This document shows, in pieces, positions 1-5,512 of a DNA stretch of 8,508 nucleotides. Every line of letters begins with the position of its first letter. Position 1 is the first letter of the stretch. Origin of the DNA: Sulfuricurvum sp. (GTDB lineage: Bacteria > Campylobacterota > Campylobacteria > Campylobacterales > Sulfurimonadaceae); assembly GCA_024635855.1 (NCBI GenBank), contig JAGXHZ010000156.1, forward strand, positions 1 through 8,508, read 5' to 3'. The notes under the pieces are model-generated. The model did no database searches and was not told the DNA's origin. It saw only the letters and a list, made by a program, of their open reading frames with translations. Made by a program: the position numbers and the translations under genes.

Positions 1-1261
1 CCATCTGTACGTCTTTGAGTTTCTCTAAAATCGGAGCGAGCGGATTGGTACCGTCTGGACCTGCACAATATTCTGCATCCACTTTGCGGTGATGGATAAA
101 TCGGATACCTTTGTCCCCTGCTTCATAAATCAAGAACTCTTTAACGCTTCCGAAGTGCATGTTAATCATCCCCTCACCCGCAGTCGTAACCGCAACGAGA
201 ATTGTCACACCGTTGGAGCTGAGTTCTTCTTTTTCTTTTCGGACACGGTCATTTGCACGGTCGAGGAAGAATCGGAATTCTTCGATCTTCGCTTGAGCTT
301 CTTGACGCGCTTCGAGATCGTATTTGATTTGTAGTTCATCGAAACTAAGCCCTGCAAACGTATCTTTCGTAAACTCTCCGCCGCGATCTTCACCGATAAG
401 TCCTACGGCATCCGCACGGCATTGACGGCAGTGCTGCATGAGTTTCATATCATGCCCACACGCTTCTTGCGCCGCCATTTGCTCTTGGTCAGTCGCACTA
501 GGAACTCCATCGAGGGCAAATTTGGTTCCGAACTCAGGCTCGGATAGAATAGGCATGATGTTGTGCAAAAACACGCCGATCTCTTTGAGTTTGCGGGATA
601 CTTCCGGTAGATGCTGATCGTTAATACCTGGAATCAAAACTGAATTAGCTTTGATCAAAATCCCTTTTTCGACACATTTACGCATCCCCTCGAGCTGGTT
701 TTCGAGGAGGATTTTTGCCGCCTCTTTTCCATAGATACGTTTGTTATTATGAAAAATCCACGGATAAATCAAACTTCCGATCTCACCCGTCTCATCAACG
801 CTGTTGATCGTAACGGTAATGTGATCGATGTTGTATTCGACCATCTCATCGATGAAGTTTGGCAATTCCAATCCGTTTGTAGAGAGACACAGTTTAAGAT
901 CCGGAGCAAATTCACGTACCATTCCAAACGTCTCAAATGTCTTTTTCGGATTCGCCAACGCATCACCGGGACCTGCAATCCCCAGTACGCTCATACGTTG
1001 TACTTCTCCGCCAACGAACATAACTTTCTTCGCCGCTTCCACAGGCGAGAGGCGCTCAGAGGTTACACCGGGACGTGACTCGTTCGAACAGTCGTATTTA
1101 CGGTTACAATAATTGCATTGGATATTACACGCAGGGGCAACCGCTACGTGAATACGTGCATAGTGGTGGTGAGCACCCTCAGAATAGCATGGATGATTGT
1201 GGATCTTTTCCTTAATATCATCGGGCATAAAAGCTTCAGTTCCAGTTGATGAACAGCTCAT
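1..1261 (-). CDS. nifB: NifB, radical-SAM FeMo-cofactor biosynthesis protein (3' end beyond window)
   Basis: NifB fuses two [4Fe-4S] clusters with a SAM-derived carbide and a sulfur to make NifB-co, the 8Fe precursor of the nitrogenase cofactor. Read on the minus strand from ATG at 1261-1259, 420 codons are present. The start follows an AAGGAG ribosome site (complement of 1267-1272). The N-terminus has the NifB signature HPC (residues 23-25), GAHHHYARIHVAVAP, then the radical-SAM CxxxCxxC with Cys45, Cys49 and Cys52, and NRKYDCSNESRPGV. Later come GIAGPGDALA, LSTNGLELP and the CRQCRADAVGLIGEDR segment carrying further cluster ligands. From about residue 350 a NifX-like domain begins (GVTILVAVTTAGEG...NMHFGS), giving the common NifB-NifX fusion. 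Only the last part of that domain is missing at the left edge. The gene is divergent from the NifX-like gene on the right. The assignment is very secure; partial status is due to the window border. Confidence 0.97.
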   Translation of the reverse strand, partial: MSCSSTGTEAFMPDDIKEKIHNHPCYSEGAHHHYARIHVAVAPACNIQCNYCNRKYDCSNESRPGVTSERLSPVEAAKKVMFVGGEVQRMSVLGIAGPGDALANPKKTFETFGMVREFAPDLKLCLSTNGLELPNFIDEMVEYNIDHITVTINSVDETGEIGSLIYPWIFHNNKRIYGKEAAKILLENQLEGMRKCVEKGILIKANSVLIPGINDQHLPEVSRKLKEIGVFLHNIMPILSEPEFGTKFALDGVPSATDQEQMAAQEACGHDMKLMQHCRQCRADAVGLIGEDRGGEFTKDTFAGLSFDELQIKYDLEARQEAQAKIEEFRFFLDRANDRVRKEKEELSSNGVTILVAVTTAGEGMINMHFGSVKEFLIYEAGDKGIRFIHHRKVDAEYCAGPDGTNPLAPILEKLKDVQM

Positions 1262-1297
1262 AGTATCTCCTTGTTATTATCATTTTTCAATGATCTT

Positions 1298-1313
1298 GCC
1301 TCATCCGGTGCCA
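1298..1313 (-). promoter_or_regulatory. Candidate sigma-54 promoter of nifB (proximal)
   Basis: Read on the minus strand, positions 1314-1308 give TTGGCAC, a perfect sigma-54 -24 element. It is followed by CGGATGA and then GGCA in the -12 position. The GG-to-GC spacing is 11 rather than the usual 10, and the -12 box is not TTGC, so the match is imperfect. Transcription would start near 1287, leaving a leader of about 25 bases. A TGT-N10-ACA site lies about 110 bp upstream of that start, a normal distance for a NifA-type activator. The competing candidate is at 1363-1378. Confidence 0.3.
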
Positions 1314-1362
1314 ATCATTATCTGAAATCCAGTTATGCAAATAGCGTTCTTATCGATTAGGA

Positions 1363-1378
1363 AGCAATCGGGGTGCAA
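1363..1378 (-). promoter_or_regulatory. Candidate sigma-54 promoter of nifB (distal)
   Basis: On the minus strand, TTGCAC-CCCGA-TTGCT matches the TGGCAC-N5-TTGCW consensus with the correct spacing, a perfect -12 box and one mismatch in the -24 box (TG in place of GG). It would start transcription near 1352. The TGT-N10-ACA site at 1391-1406 would then be only about 46 bp upstream, which is unusually close for an upstream activator site. Which of the two candidates is used cannot be decided from sequence. Confidence 0.35.
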
Positions 1379-1390
1379 TCGTGACAATTT

Positions 1391-1406
1391 TGTATTTATC
1401 CAAACA
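1391..1406. promoter_or_regulatory. TGT-N10-ACA, NifA-type upstream activator site candidate
   Basis: TGT at 1391-1393 and ACA at 1404-1406 are separated by exactly ten bases, the palindromic NifA-binding consensus known from proteobacterial nif promoters. It sits inside the nifB/NifX-like divergent region. The six fixed bases are expected about once per 4 kb by chance, so the location matters more than the match. Whether this organism has a NifA is not visible here. Confidence 0.3.
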
Positions 1407-1412
1407 AAGCCG

Positions 1413-1441
1413 TTGTCATCTTTTTAAACCCTATACATAAT
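1413..1441 (+). promoter_or_regulatory. Sigma-70-type promoter for the NifX-like gene
   Basis: TTGTCA (1413-1418, 5 of 6 to TTGACA), a 17-base spacer, and CATAAT (1436-1441, 5 of 6 to TATAAT) face right. The predicted start is near 1448, about 44 bases ahead of the ATG at 1492. It suggests housekeeping-type transcription for the rightward genes, in contrast to the sigma-54-like motifs facing nifB. Confidence 0.5.
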
Positions 1442-1491
1442 GAAAGCAAGAATAAAAATTGCATAAATCTAGTCAATATAAGGAGCTTACA

Positions 1492-1935
1492 ATGATCGTT
1501 GCTATACCGATAGATGCATTCAAGCGTGTCTACCACTACAATCCGTGTAGCGCAATGATGTTCGCACTGTATGAACTTACCGGAGAACGTAACGACATTC
1601 GCTATCGGCATATTGAGTCCAAACTTAACCCTTGGAAGAAATGCGATGGGGAGATGGTATGTGATCCAAAGATGAAAGAAAGCAGCTGTGACACAGATAA
1701 GAGCCTCGATCCTCACCATATCAGTGAGCATTACGCACTTTTAGAAGTCATCGGCAAATGCGACTATCTCATCACGGGTCAATATTGTCTCAATACCTTT
1801 TATGCGATGCGCAACGTCGGGATAAAAATTCATAAGATTCCTCCCTTTATGAAAACGATACACGAAGCAATGAACCATTTTATTATAGGAGTCGAAATTG
1901 CAGATAAATTACAACACATCCACGCTGTATCTTGA
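1492..1935 (+). CDS. NifX/NifB C-terminal-like iron-molybdenum cluster-binding protein
   Basis: This 147-residue protein resembles the dinitrogenase iron-molybdenum cofactor biosynthesis domain shared by NifX, NafY and the NifB tail. Those proteins bind NifB-co, VK-cluster or FeMo-co and pass them between NifB, NifEN and NifDK. The sequence opens with MIVAIPIDAFKRVYHYNPCS, matching the first strand and the cluster-facing loop. It ends with the family pattern CDYLITGQYCLNTFYAMRN (residues 90-108) followed by VGIKIHKIPPF and a helix, where family members read 'D.vi...G......L...GI.v'. An insertion at about residues 45-75 holds Cys51, Cys57 and Cys66, so six cysteines are present (19, 51, 57, 66, 90, 99). 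This is more than a canonical NifX and could supply cluster ligands. I chose ATG 1492 over the in-frame upstream ATG at 1459 because AAGGAG lies at 1480-1485. The 3' end overlaps the next gene by 38 bp, implying co-translation. The family assignment is good; the exact role is inferred. Confidence 0.75.
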   Translation: MIVAIPIDAFKRVYHYNPCSAMMFALYELTGERNDIRYRHIESKLNPWKKCDGEMVCDPKMKESSCDTDKSLDPHHISEHYALLEVIGKCDYLITGQYCLNTFYAMRNVGIKIHKIPPFMKTIHEAMNHFIIGVEIADKLQHIHAVS

Positions 1936-2401
1936 AGATATGCCGCTGGATATCGGTTATGCCTCTGAAAAAGTGAGTCTCAAAAATCACAAGGATGAGA
2001 CATTTACCATCGGAGGGCAAAACGGATTTACTCAACTCCTTATTAGTACACCATTTATCGATGAGGCACTCATTTCTCAGTTATCTGAGATGGATACTCT
2101 TCTCGCTCTCAATGCACTGGGAGGAATTACCAAAGCGCTCATCGTCGCAAATGACCAACATGAATTGCCAACACTTGAAGAGTGGTTAAGCGGATATGAT
2201 TATGATGAGGCATACGGGGATTATTACGGTGTTCGACTTTCCAATAAAGAACTCGCAAAAACCCTTTTTATCATTTCAAAAGATGGCGCAGTATTTTATA
2301 ATGAGATTTTAGACGATTTAAACAAGCCATTTAGTTTTGATAAAGCACTTTCAAAAATCGTTGCAGCCAATAGTTGTTATACGGGGAAAGGGTGTCATTA
2401 A
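1898..2401 (+). CDS. Thiol peroxidase (Tpx)-fold protein lacking the peroxidatic cysteine
   Basis: A 167-residue protein aligns by eye with Tpx, the atypical 2-Cys peroxiredoxin. The segment LISTPFIDEALISQL (residues 48-62) matches Tpx LNIFPSIDTGVCAAS, YGDYYGV matches LQAYGV, and LAKTLFIISKDGAVFYNEILDDLNKPFSFDKAL matches the C-terminal strand-helix. The peroxidatic Cys position is Ile59, and the region that carries the Tpx resolving Cys is shortened and cysteine-free. The only cysteines are Cys160 and Cys166 in the tail NSCYTGKGCH, so canonical peroxidase activity is not expected. The start is TTG at 1898: AGGAG at 1887-1891 sits six bases upstream, and the next in-frame ATG (1940) would cut away the first strand. 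It overlaps the NifX-like gene by 38 bp, so the two products are probably made together. A binding, scaffold or redox-sensing role near cofactor assembly is a guess. Confidence 0.7.
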   Translation: MQINYNTSTLYLEDMPLDIGYASEKVSLKNHKDETFTIGGQNGFTQLLISTPFIDEALISQLSEMDTLLALNALGGITKALIVANDQHELPTLEEWLSGYDYDEAYGDYYGVRLSNKELAKTLFIISKDGAVFYNEILDDLNKPFSFDKALSKIVAANSCYTGKGCH

Positions 2402-2407
2402 AGTCAA

Positions 2408-2436
2408 TTGTATAAAATCCGATATTCGGATATAAT
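2408..2436 (+). promoter_or_regulatory. Promoter with embedded operator for the HTH/AbiEii module
   Basis: TTGTAT (2408-2413), a 17-base spacer and a perfect TATAAT (2431-2436) lie just after the stop of the Tpx-like gene. The perfect inverted repeat ATCCGA-TAT-TCGGAT (2417-2431) fills the spacer and touches the -10 box. A repressor bound there would block RNA polymerase, which fits negative autoregulation by the HTH protein encoded directly downstream. The module therefore has its own control, independent of the nif genes. Confidence 0.65.
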
Positions 2437-2456
2437 ACATTTATAAGAGGCTTATC

Positions 2457-3065
2457 ATGACAACACAAGAAATACAACAACTTCTTAACATTGCTGATAG
2501 TACATTGAGTGATTGGGAAAACAGCCCAAAGCGGAAAAATCTTGTACGATTACTCCGTGCACTAAAAAGCGATGATGTTGCAAACATTATCAATGCTAAA
2601 AATCCTCATCCAAAATACAGTGAACAAACCCGAACTATACGCCTCAACAAAAAATTATTCACTAAAGATTTACTCTGGTCACGTCAAGACGGATCAATGA
2701 TTGATATTAAAAATTTAATCACTGTTTATCTGAGTAATCCGAATCAAGAAGATACCGAAATTCTCATCAATTTATTTGGCTATACGCGTGTTTTGAATGT
2801 GTTAAATCAAATCCGTCCGTCGATGTATAAAGAGGATTATATTGAAGCATTAGAGCAAATCCAATACGTTCAAGAGCCTGAAATATTTTATACTGCCCAC
2901 GCTATTCCTCCAATTGAAGAGATTGTGAAAAAACCAAAACAAAGATACATAAATCAGTTAATTAAACACTATAGTCCCTCTGAAATCATTGAATTAGCAC
3001 AAAAATACGGTGCACCATTCTCTTCTATTTTTCAAATTAAAAAGATGACAGGATACAGCACATGA
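2457..3065 (+). CDS. HTH antitoxin-like protein, partner of the AbiEii-type nucleotidyltransferase
   Basis: This 202-residue protein is probably the antitoxin and autorepressor of the module. Residues 4-37 (QEIQQLLNIADSTLSDWE and following) read as a helix-turn-helix of the phage-regulator kind. Residues about 65-120 (KKLFTKDLLWSRQDGS...LINLFGYTRVLNVL) resemble the 'LFW...' domain often found in proteins encoded ahead of AbiEii nucleotidyltransferases. That comparison is from memory and is tentative. The tail IIELAQKYGAPFSSIFQIKKMTGY could be a partner-binding segment. The ATG has AGAGG at 2446-2450 six bases upstream. The stop overlaps the next start (ATGA, 3062-3065), the usual coupling of toxin-antitoxin pairs. 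Base composition is clearly more AT-rich than nifB, clpX or nifS, pointing to acquisition by transfer. Confidence 0.65.
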   Translation: MTTQEIQQLLNIADSTLSDWENSPKRKNLVRLLRALKSDDVANIINAKNPHPKYSEQTRTIRLNKKLFTKDLLWSRQDGSMIDIKNLITVYLSNPNQEDTEILINLFGYTRVLNVLNQIRPSMYKEDYIEALEQIQYVQEPEIFYTAHAIPPIEEIVKKPKQRYINQLIKHYSPSEIIELAQKYGAPFSSIFQIKKMTGYST

Positions 3066-3781
3066 CCGAAGCGATTAGACAACTCCTTCCTCACATACAA
3101 AATCATGAGATATTTTTCAAACATGATTTTAGACTCGTCGGTGGAACGGCACTTTCCTATCATATCGCTCACAGAATTTCTGAAGATCTCGATTTTTGTT
3201 TGACAAAAGAGCTTCCGCTCGCAGATATTCAATCATTTATTGAACATTGTATAACTCTATTTGGATTTGAGAAAATTGAGTATATCCAACCTTCATCTGC
3301 CATTATGGAAGATTTTTTACTTGGCGGAGACAATGTTGAGTACTATCTGCAAACGTGGATGGTAAACGGTGTCAAAATACAGTTTTTTGATGGTGGCGGG
3401 AATGTCGGCACAAAAGAGTTTTTAAAAGAAGATGAATTCACCCAAATTGGTCATATAAAAGTTGCAAGTACCGATACCATCTTCAAAATGAAATCAATGA
3501 TGTTTTACAAACGGACAAAATCACGTGATTTGTTCGATATGCTGATGATGTATAAAGTACTCGGTACAGCGTACACTCCAAAAATCACTAAAGACTTAAT
3601 CATGAAACATGATCCACTTTACTGCAATGATGAGTATTTTAAAATGATGTGGCTGGAGAGCTTCAAAACAAAAAAATATTTACCCCAACGTGACGAGGGA
3701 TTAGCAGGATTGACGGGGGAAGTGAAAACCTTTGAAGAGATGCGAAAAGAGTTAGTGTTGTTATTTGAAGCTTTTTTATAA
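3062..3781 (+). CDS. AbiEii/AbiGii-family nucleotidyltransferase, toxin-like
   Basis: This 239-residue protein has the DNA polymerase beta-type nucleotidyltransferase signature. GGTAL is at residues 27-31, then RISEDLDF at 38-45 with the metal-binding pair Asp42 and Asp44, and a probable third acidic residue at Asp110 in VKIQFFD. A helical segment with K142, K150, R151 and SRDLFD (154-159) follows, as in AbiEii proteins. Characterised relatives such as AbiEii and MenT transfer nucleotides to tRNA or a related target and arrest growth until countered by the antitoxin. All recognisable catalytic residues are intact, so the enzyme is probably active. It starts inside the stop of the HTH gene and would be translationally coupled. 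It may be a plain addiction module or an anti-phage abortive-infection system; the sequence does not decide. Confidence 0.8.
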   Translation: MTEAIRQLLPHIQNHEIFFKHDFRLVGGTALSYHIAHRISEDLDFCLTKELPLADIQSFIEHCITLFGFEKIEYIQPSSAIMEDFLLGGDNVEYYLQTWMVNGVKIQFFDGGGNVGTKEFLKEDEFTQIGHIKVASTDTIFKMKSMMFYKRTKSRDLFDMLMMYKVLGTAYTPKITKDLIMKHDPLYCNDEYFKMMWLESFKTKKYLPQRDEGLAGLTGEVKTFEEMRKELVLLFEAFL

Positions 3782-3980
3782 AATCGCTGCATCAACTAGC
3801 TGTTCAAGATAGCTAAAAAACGTCGGTGGTAGGGTCGGTGTAAATTCAGGCTTATCTTAGACATTTTTGTCCCTTCTTACCCCATTCTCTCTAAAACCCT
3901 ACAAATAAGACAATTTTACTCCTATTTCCAACAAGAACGCAAAATGCAATATTCCATTCAAAGTTCCAAAAGGGATCACG
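3782..3980. other. Intergenic region between the toxin-like gene and the SIR2-like gene
   Basis: No complete gene or strong terminator is visible. The minus strand from 3856 to 3776 encodes a 26-codon open tail (DKPEFTPTLPPTFFSYLEQL then VDAAIL) ending in TAA, which reads like the C-terminus of a lost gene. A weak rightward promoter possibility is TTGTCC (3867-3872) with TCTAAA (3890-3895), spacer 17. The downstream ATG at 3981 has AAGGG about six bases ahead. No sigma-54 motif was found. Confidence 0.4.
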
Positions 3981-4811
3981 ATGGATACACAAATCGAAAC
4001 AATCAAAAAAGAGTTACGCAATCAGACCACCATTCCCTACTTCGGATTAGGTGTATTTGAGGGAATCATGACCAAAGAGGGTGAAGCGGTTCCTCATGAC
4101 AGTGATTCGCTGATTTTAGCGATGAATGGCGGGCGGGCTATGGCACCACGCCTCATGTTTGAGTACTCACGTGCGGCGATGCATTTGGAACAGCGTCGCG
4201 GTGTGGAGTACATGACACAGCTTATCAATCATATTTATACCAAGCCGTTTGACCCGACACCGTTGCACAAAGCGATAGTCGATATGCTTCCTCGCTACAT
4301 CGTTGATACCAACCGCGACACGAAGCTTCAAGAGCTTCTCGCATTTACACCGCACTGTCTCATCATCGGAAAATCACGTATCATGGGTGATCTAAATCGC
4401 TATGAAACGTATGAGTACGATGTTGAAAATCAAAAGTATTTTCTCGTAGATGATGAGGTACTGGATAATGCTGAAAAAATCCTTTTTAAACCGATGGGAT
4501 CACCGCTTCCTAATCCGACCTTTGTCATCTCCGATGCCGATTACGTCGATTGGCTTACCGAAGCGATGGGGGGATTTGCCGTGCCGAAGGTACTCAAAAC
4601 CTACCGTAAAGCGAAAAAATATCTCTTTTTAGGGACATCCTTCGGTCACGATACCGATCGGATGGTTGCCAATGAGCTCAGCTTTGATTTGGAGGGGGGA
4701 TACGTCATCACCGATCAAGAGCTGGGAAAAAAAGAGAAAAAGTTTATCGAGAAACACAATATAGAAGTGATTCCTATGTCACTACAGAAGTTTATCGGTG
4801 CGTTTGTTTAA
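3981..4811 (+). CDS. SIR2-like (sirtuin-fold) protein with degenerate active site
   Basis: A 276-residue protein with the layout of the bacterial SIR2-like domain. It has an N-terminal PYFGLGVFEG loop in the position of the NAD-binding loop, VDTNRDTKLQ (108-117) like the TTNyD motif, KPMGSPLP (170-177) where sirtuins have K-L-H-G, DADYVDWL (185-192), and YLFLGTSFGHDTDRMV (214-229) like the terminal 'lGyS..D..v' motif. The catalytic His appears replaced by Met172, so deacylase activity is doubtful, although NAD or ADP-ribose binding may persist. The start has AAGGG about six bases upstream. It lies between a toxin-like gene and clpPX, on the same strand as both. A short hairpin-rich gap of 104 bp separates it from clpP. 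Because nifB, a NifX-like gene and nifS lie in the same window, a nitrogenase-related regulatory role is plausible. A defence role, common for other SIR2 proteins, is an alternative given the adjacent AbiEii module. Confidence 0.7.
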   Translation: MDTQIETIKKELRNQTTIPYFGLGVFEGIMTKEGEAVPHDSDSLILAMNGGRAMAPRLMFEYSRAAMHLEQRRGVEYMTQLINHIYTKPFDPTPLHKAIVDMLPRYIVDTNRDTKLQELLAFTPHCLIIGKSRIMGDLNRYETYEYDVENQKYFLVDDEVLDNAEKILFKPMGSPLPNPTFVISDADYVDWLTEAMGGFAVPKVLKTYRKAKKYLFLGTSFGHDTDRMVANELSFDLEGGYVITDQELGKKEKKFIEKHNIEVIPMSLQKFIGAFV

Positions 4812-4815
4812 TTCT

Positions 4816-4829
4816 CGTCCGTCAGGACG
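4816..4829 (+). repeat. Short perfect hairpin CGTCC-GTCA-GGACG
   Basis: A 5-bp stem with a four-base loop begins five bases after the SIR2-like stop codon. Together with the longer hairpin at 4858-4882 it forms a compact GC-rich structured spacer, unlike the AT-rich spacers elsewhere in the window. The spacer may be a dispersed intergenic repeat. Confidence 0.35.
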
Positions 4830-4857
4830 TAGCTTCAGTGCCATAGCGGCTAGCGTA

Positions 4858-4882
4858 GGATTGGGGGCTTTGCTCCCGATCC
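4858..4882 (+). terminator. Stable hairpin between the SIR2-like gene and clpP
   Basis: GGATTGGGGGC (4858-4868) pairs over 11 bp with GCTCCCGATCC (4872-4882) around a TTT loop, with two G-U wobbles. No T-run follows (the next bases are GTTATAAATT), so it is not a classic intrinsic terminator. It could attenuate read-through, stabilise the upstream transcript end, or be part of a repeat element. Confidence 0.35.
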
Positions 4883-4915
4883 GTTATAAATTAAGATAGC
4901 AAAAAGGAGATAATC

Positions 4916-5509
4916 ATGCCTTACTTACCTACCGTTAAAGATGTTTCGCCTCGCGGAGAGCGTTATTTCGATTTGTTTTCCAAACTTTTAGGCGATCGTG
5001 TTATCGTTATTACTGAAGCAATTGATGATCAGATGATGGGGATTGTCGTCTCTCAGTTGCTTTATCTGGAAGCTATGGATTCCGAAGAGCCGATTCATGT
5101 TTACATCAGTTCACCGGGTGGTTCAGTGATGAGCGGATTAGCCATATTAGATACTATGAACTTAATCAATGCGCCAGTTCATACCTATGCCATGGGGATG
5201 GTTGCATCGATGGCAGCGGTATTGTTTACCTGCGGAGAAAAAGGGCATCGTTATATGCTCCCTAATGCCGAAGTGATGATTCATCAACCACTGGGAGGGT
5301 ATTCAGGTCAGGCGAGCGACATCGAGATTCATACGAAACATATCCTCAATCTCAAACGCCGTTTGTATGCCATATTAGCCGAGGCAACCGGTAAAAGTGC
5401 CAAAATTATCGAAAAAGAGACCGACCGTGACAACTATATGGAAGCCCATGAAGCGATTGAGTTTGGTTTGGCGGATACGATTTTGACTAAATTCAGTGCG
5501 AAGGATTGA
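4916..5509 (+). CDS. clpP: ClpP, ATP-dependent Clp protease proteolytic subunit
   Basis: A 197-residue serine peptidase that forms the tetradecameric barrel into which ClpX feeds unfolded substrates. The catalytic triad is Ser98 (GMVASMAAVL), His123 (MIHQPLGG) and Asp172 (TDRDNYM), all intact. The oxyanion segment SPGGSVMSGLAILDTM (66-81) and the handle GQASDIEIHTKHIL are typical. Length equals the family norm and no propeptide beyond a few residues is expected. AAGGAG at 4904-4909 sits six bases from the ATG. Around the nucleophile, the usual GQ(A/V)ASMGA is GMVASMAA, a small departure suggesting a specialised paralogue. clpX follows after three bases (stop 5507-5509), so they form an operon. 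In Helicobacter and Campylobacter, clpP and clpX are at separate loci, so this adjacent pair near nif genes may be a second copy. Confidence 0.95.
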   Translation: MPYLPTVKDVSPRGERYFDLFSKLLGDRVIVITEAIDDQMMGIVVSQLLYLEAMDSEEPIHVYISSPGGSVMSGLAILDTMNLINAPVHTYAMGMVASMAAVLFTCGEKGHRYMLPNAEVMIHQPLGGYSGQASDIEIHTKHILNLKRRLYAILAEATGKSAKIIEKETDRDNYMEAHEAIEFGLADTILTKFSAKD

Positions 5510-5512
5510 GTG

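Noticed and set aside
749..1112. Rightward open frames of 94 and 109 codons
   Set aside because: They lie antisense to nifB, which has unmistakable family motifs over the whole stretch, and neither has a convincing ribosome site.
1448..1463. Rightward sigma-54 promoter ahead of the NifX-like gene (TTGCA at 1459-1463)
   Set aside because: The matching -24 position reads AAGAAT instead of TGGCAC, and a better sigma-70-type promoter is 20 bases upstream.
3800..3818. TAGCT/AGCTA inverted repeat as terminator of the toxin-antitoxin operon
   Set aside because: The 5-bp stem has a nine-base loop and is followed by an A-run instead of a T-run, so it does not fit a rightward terminator.
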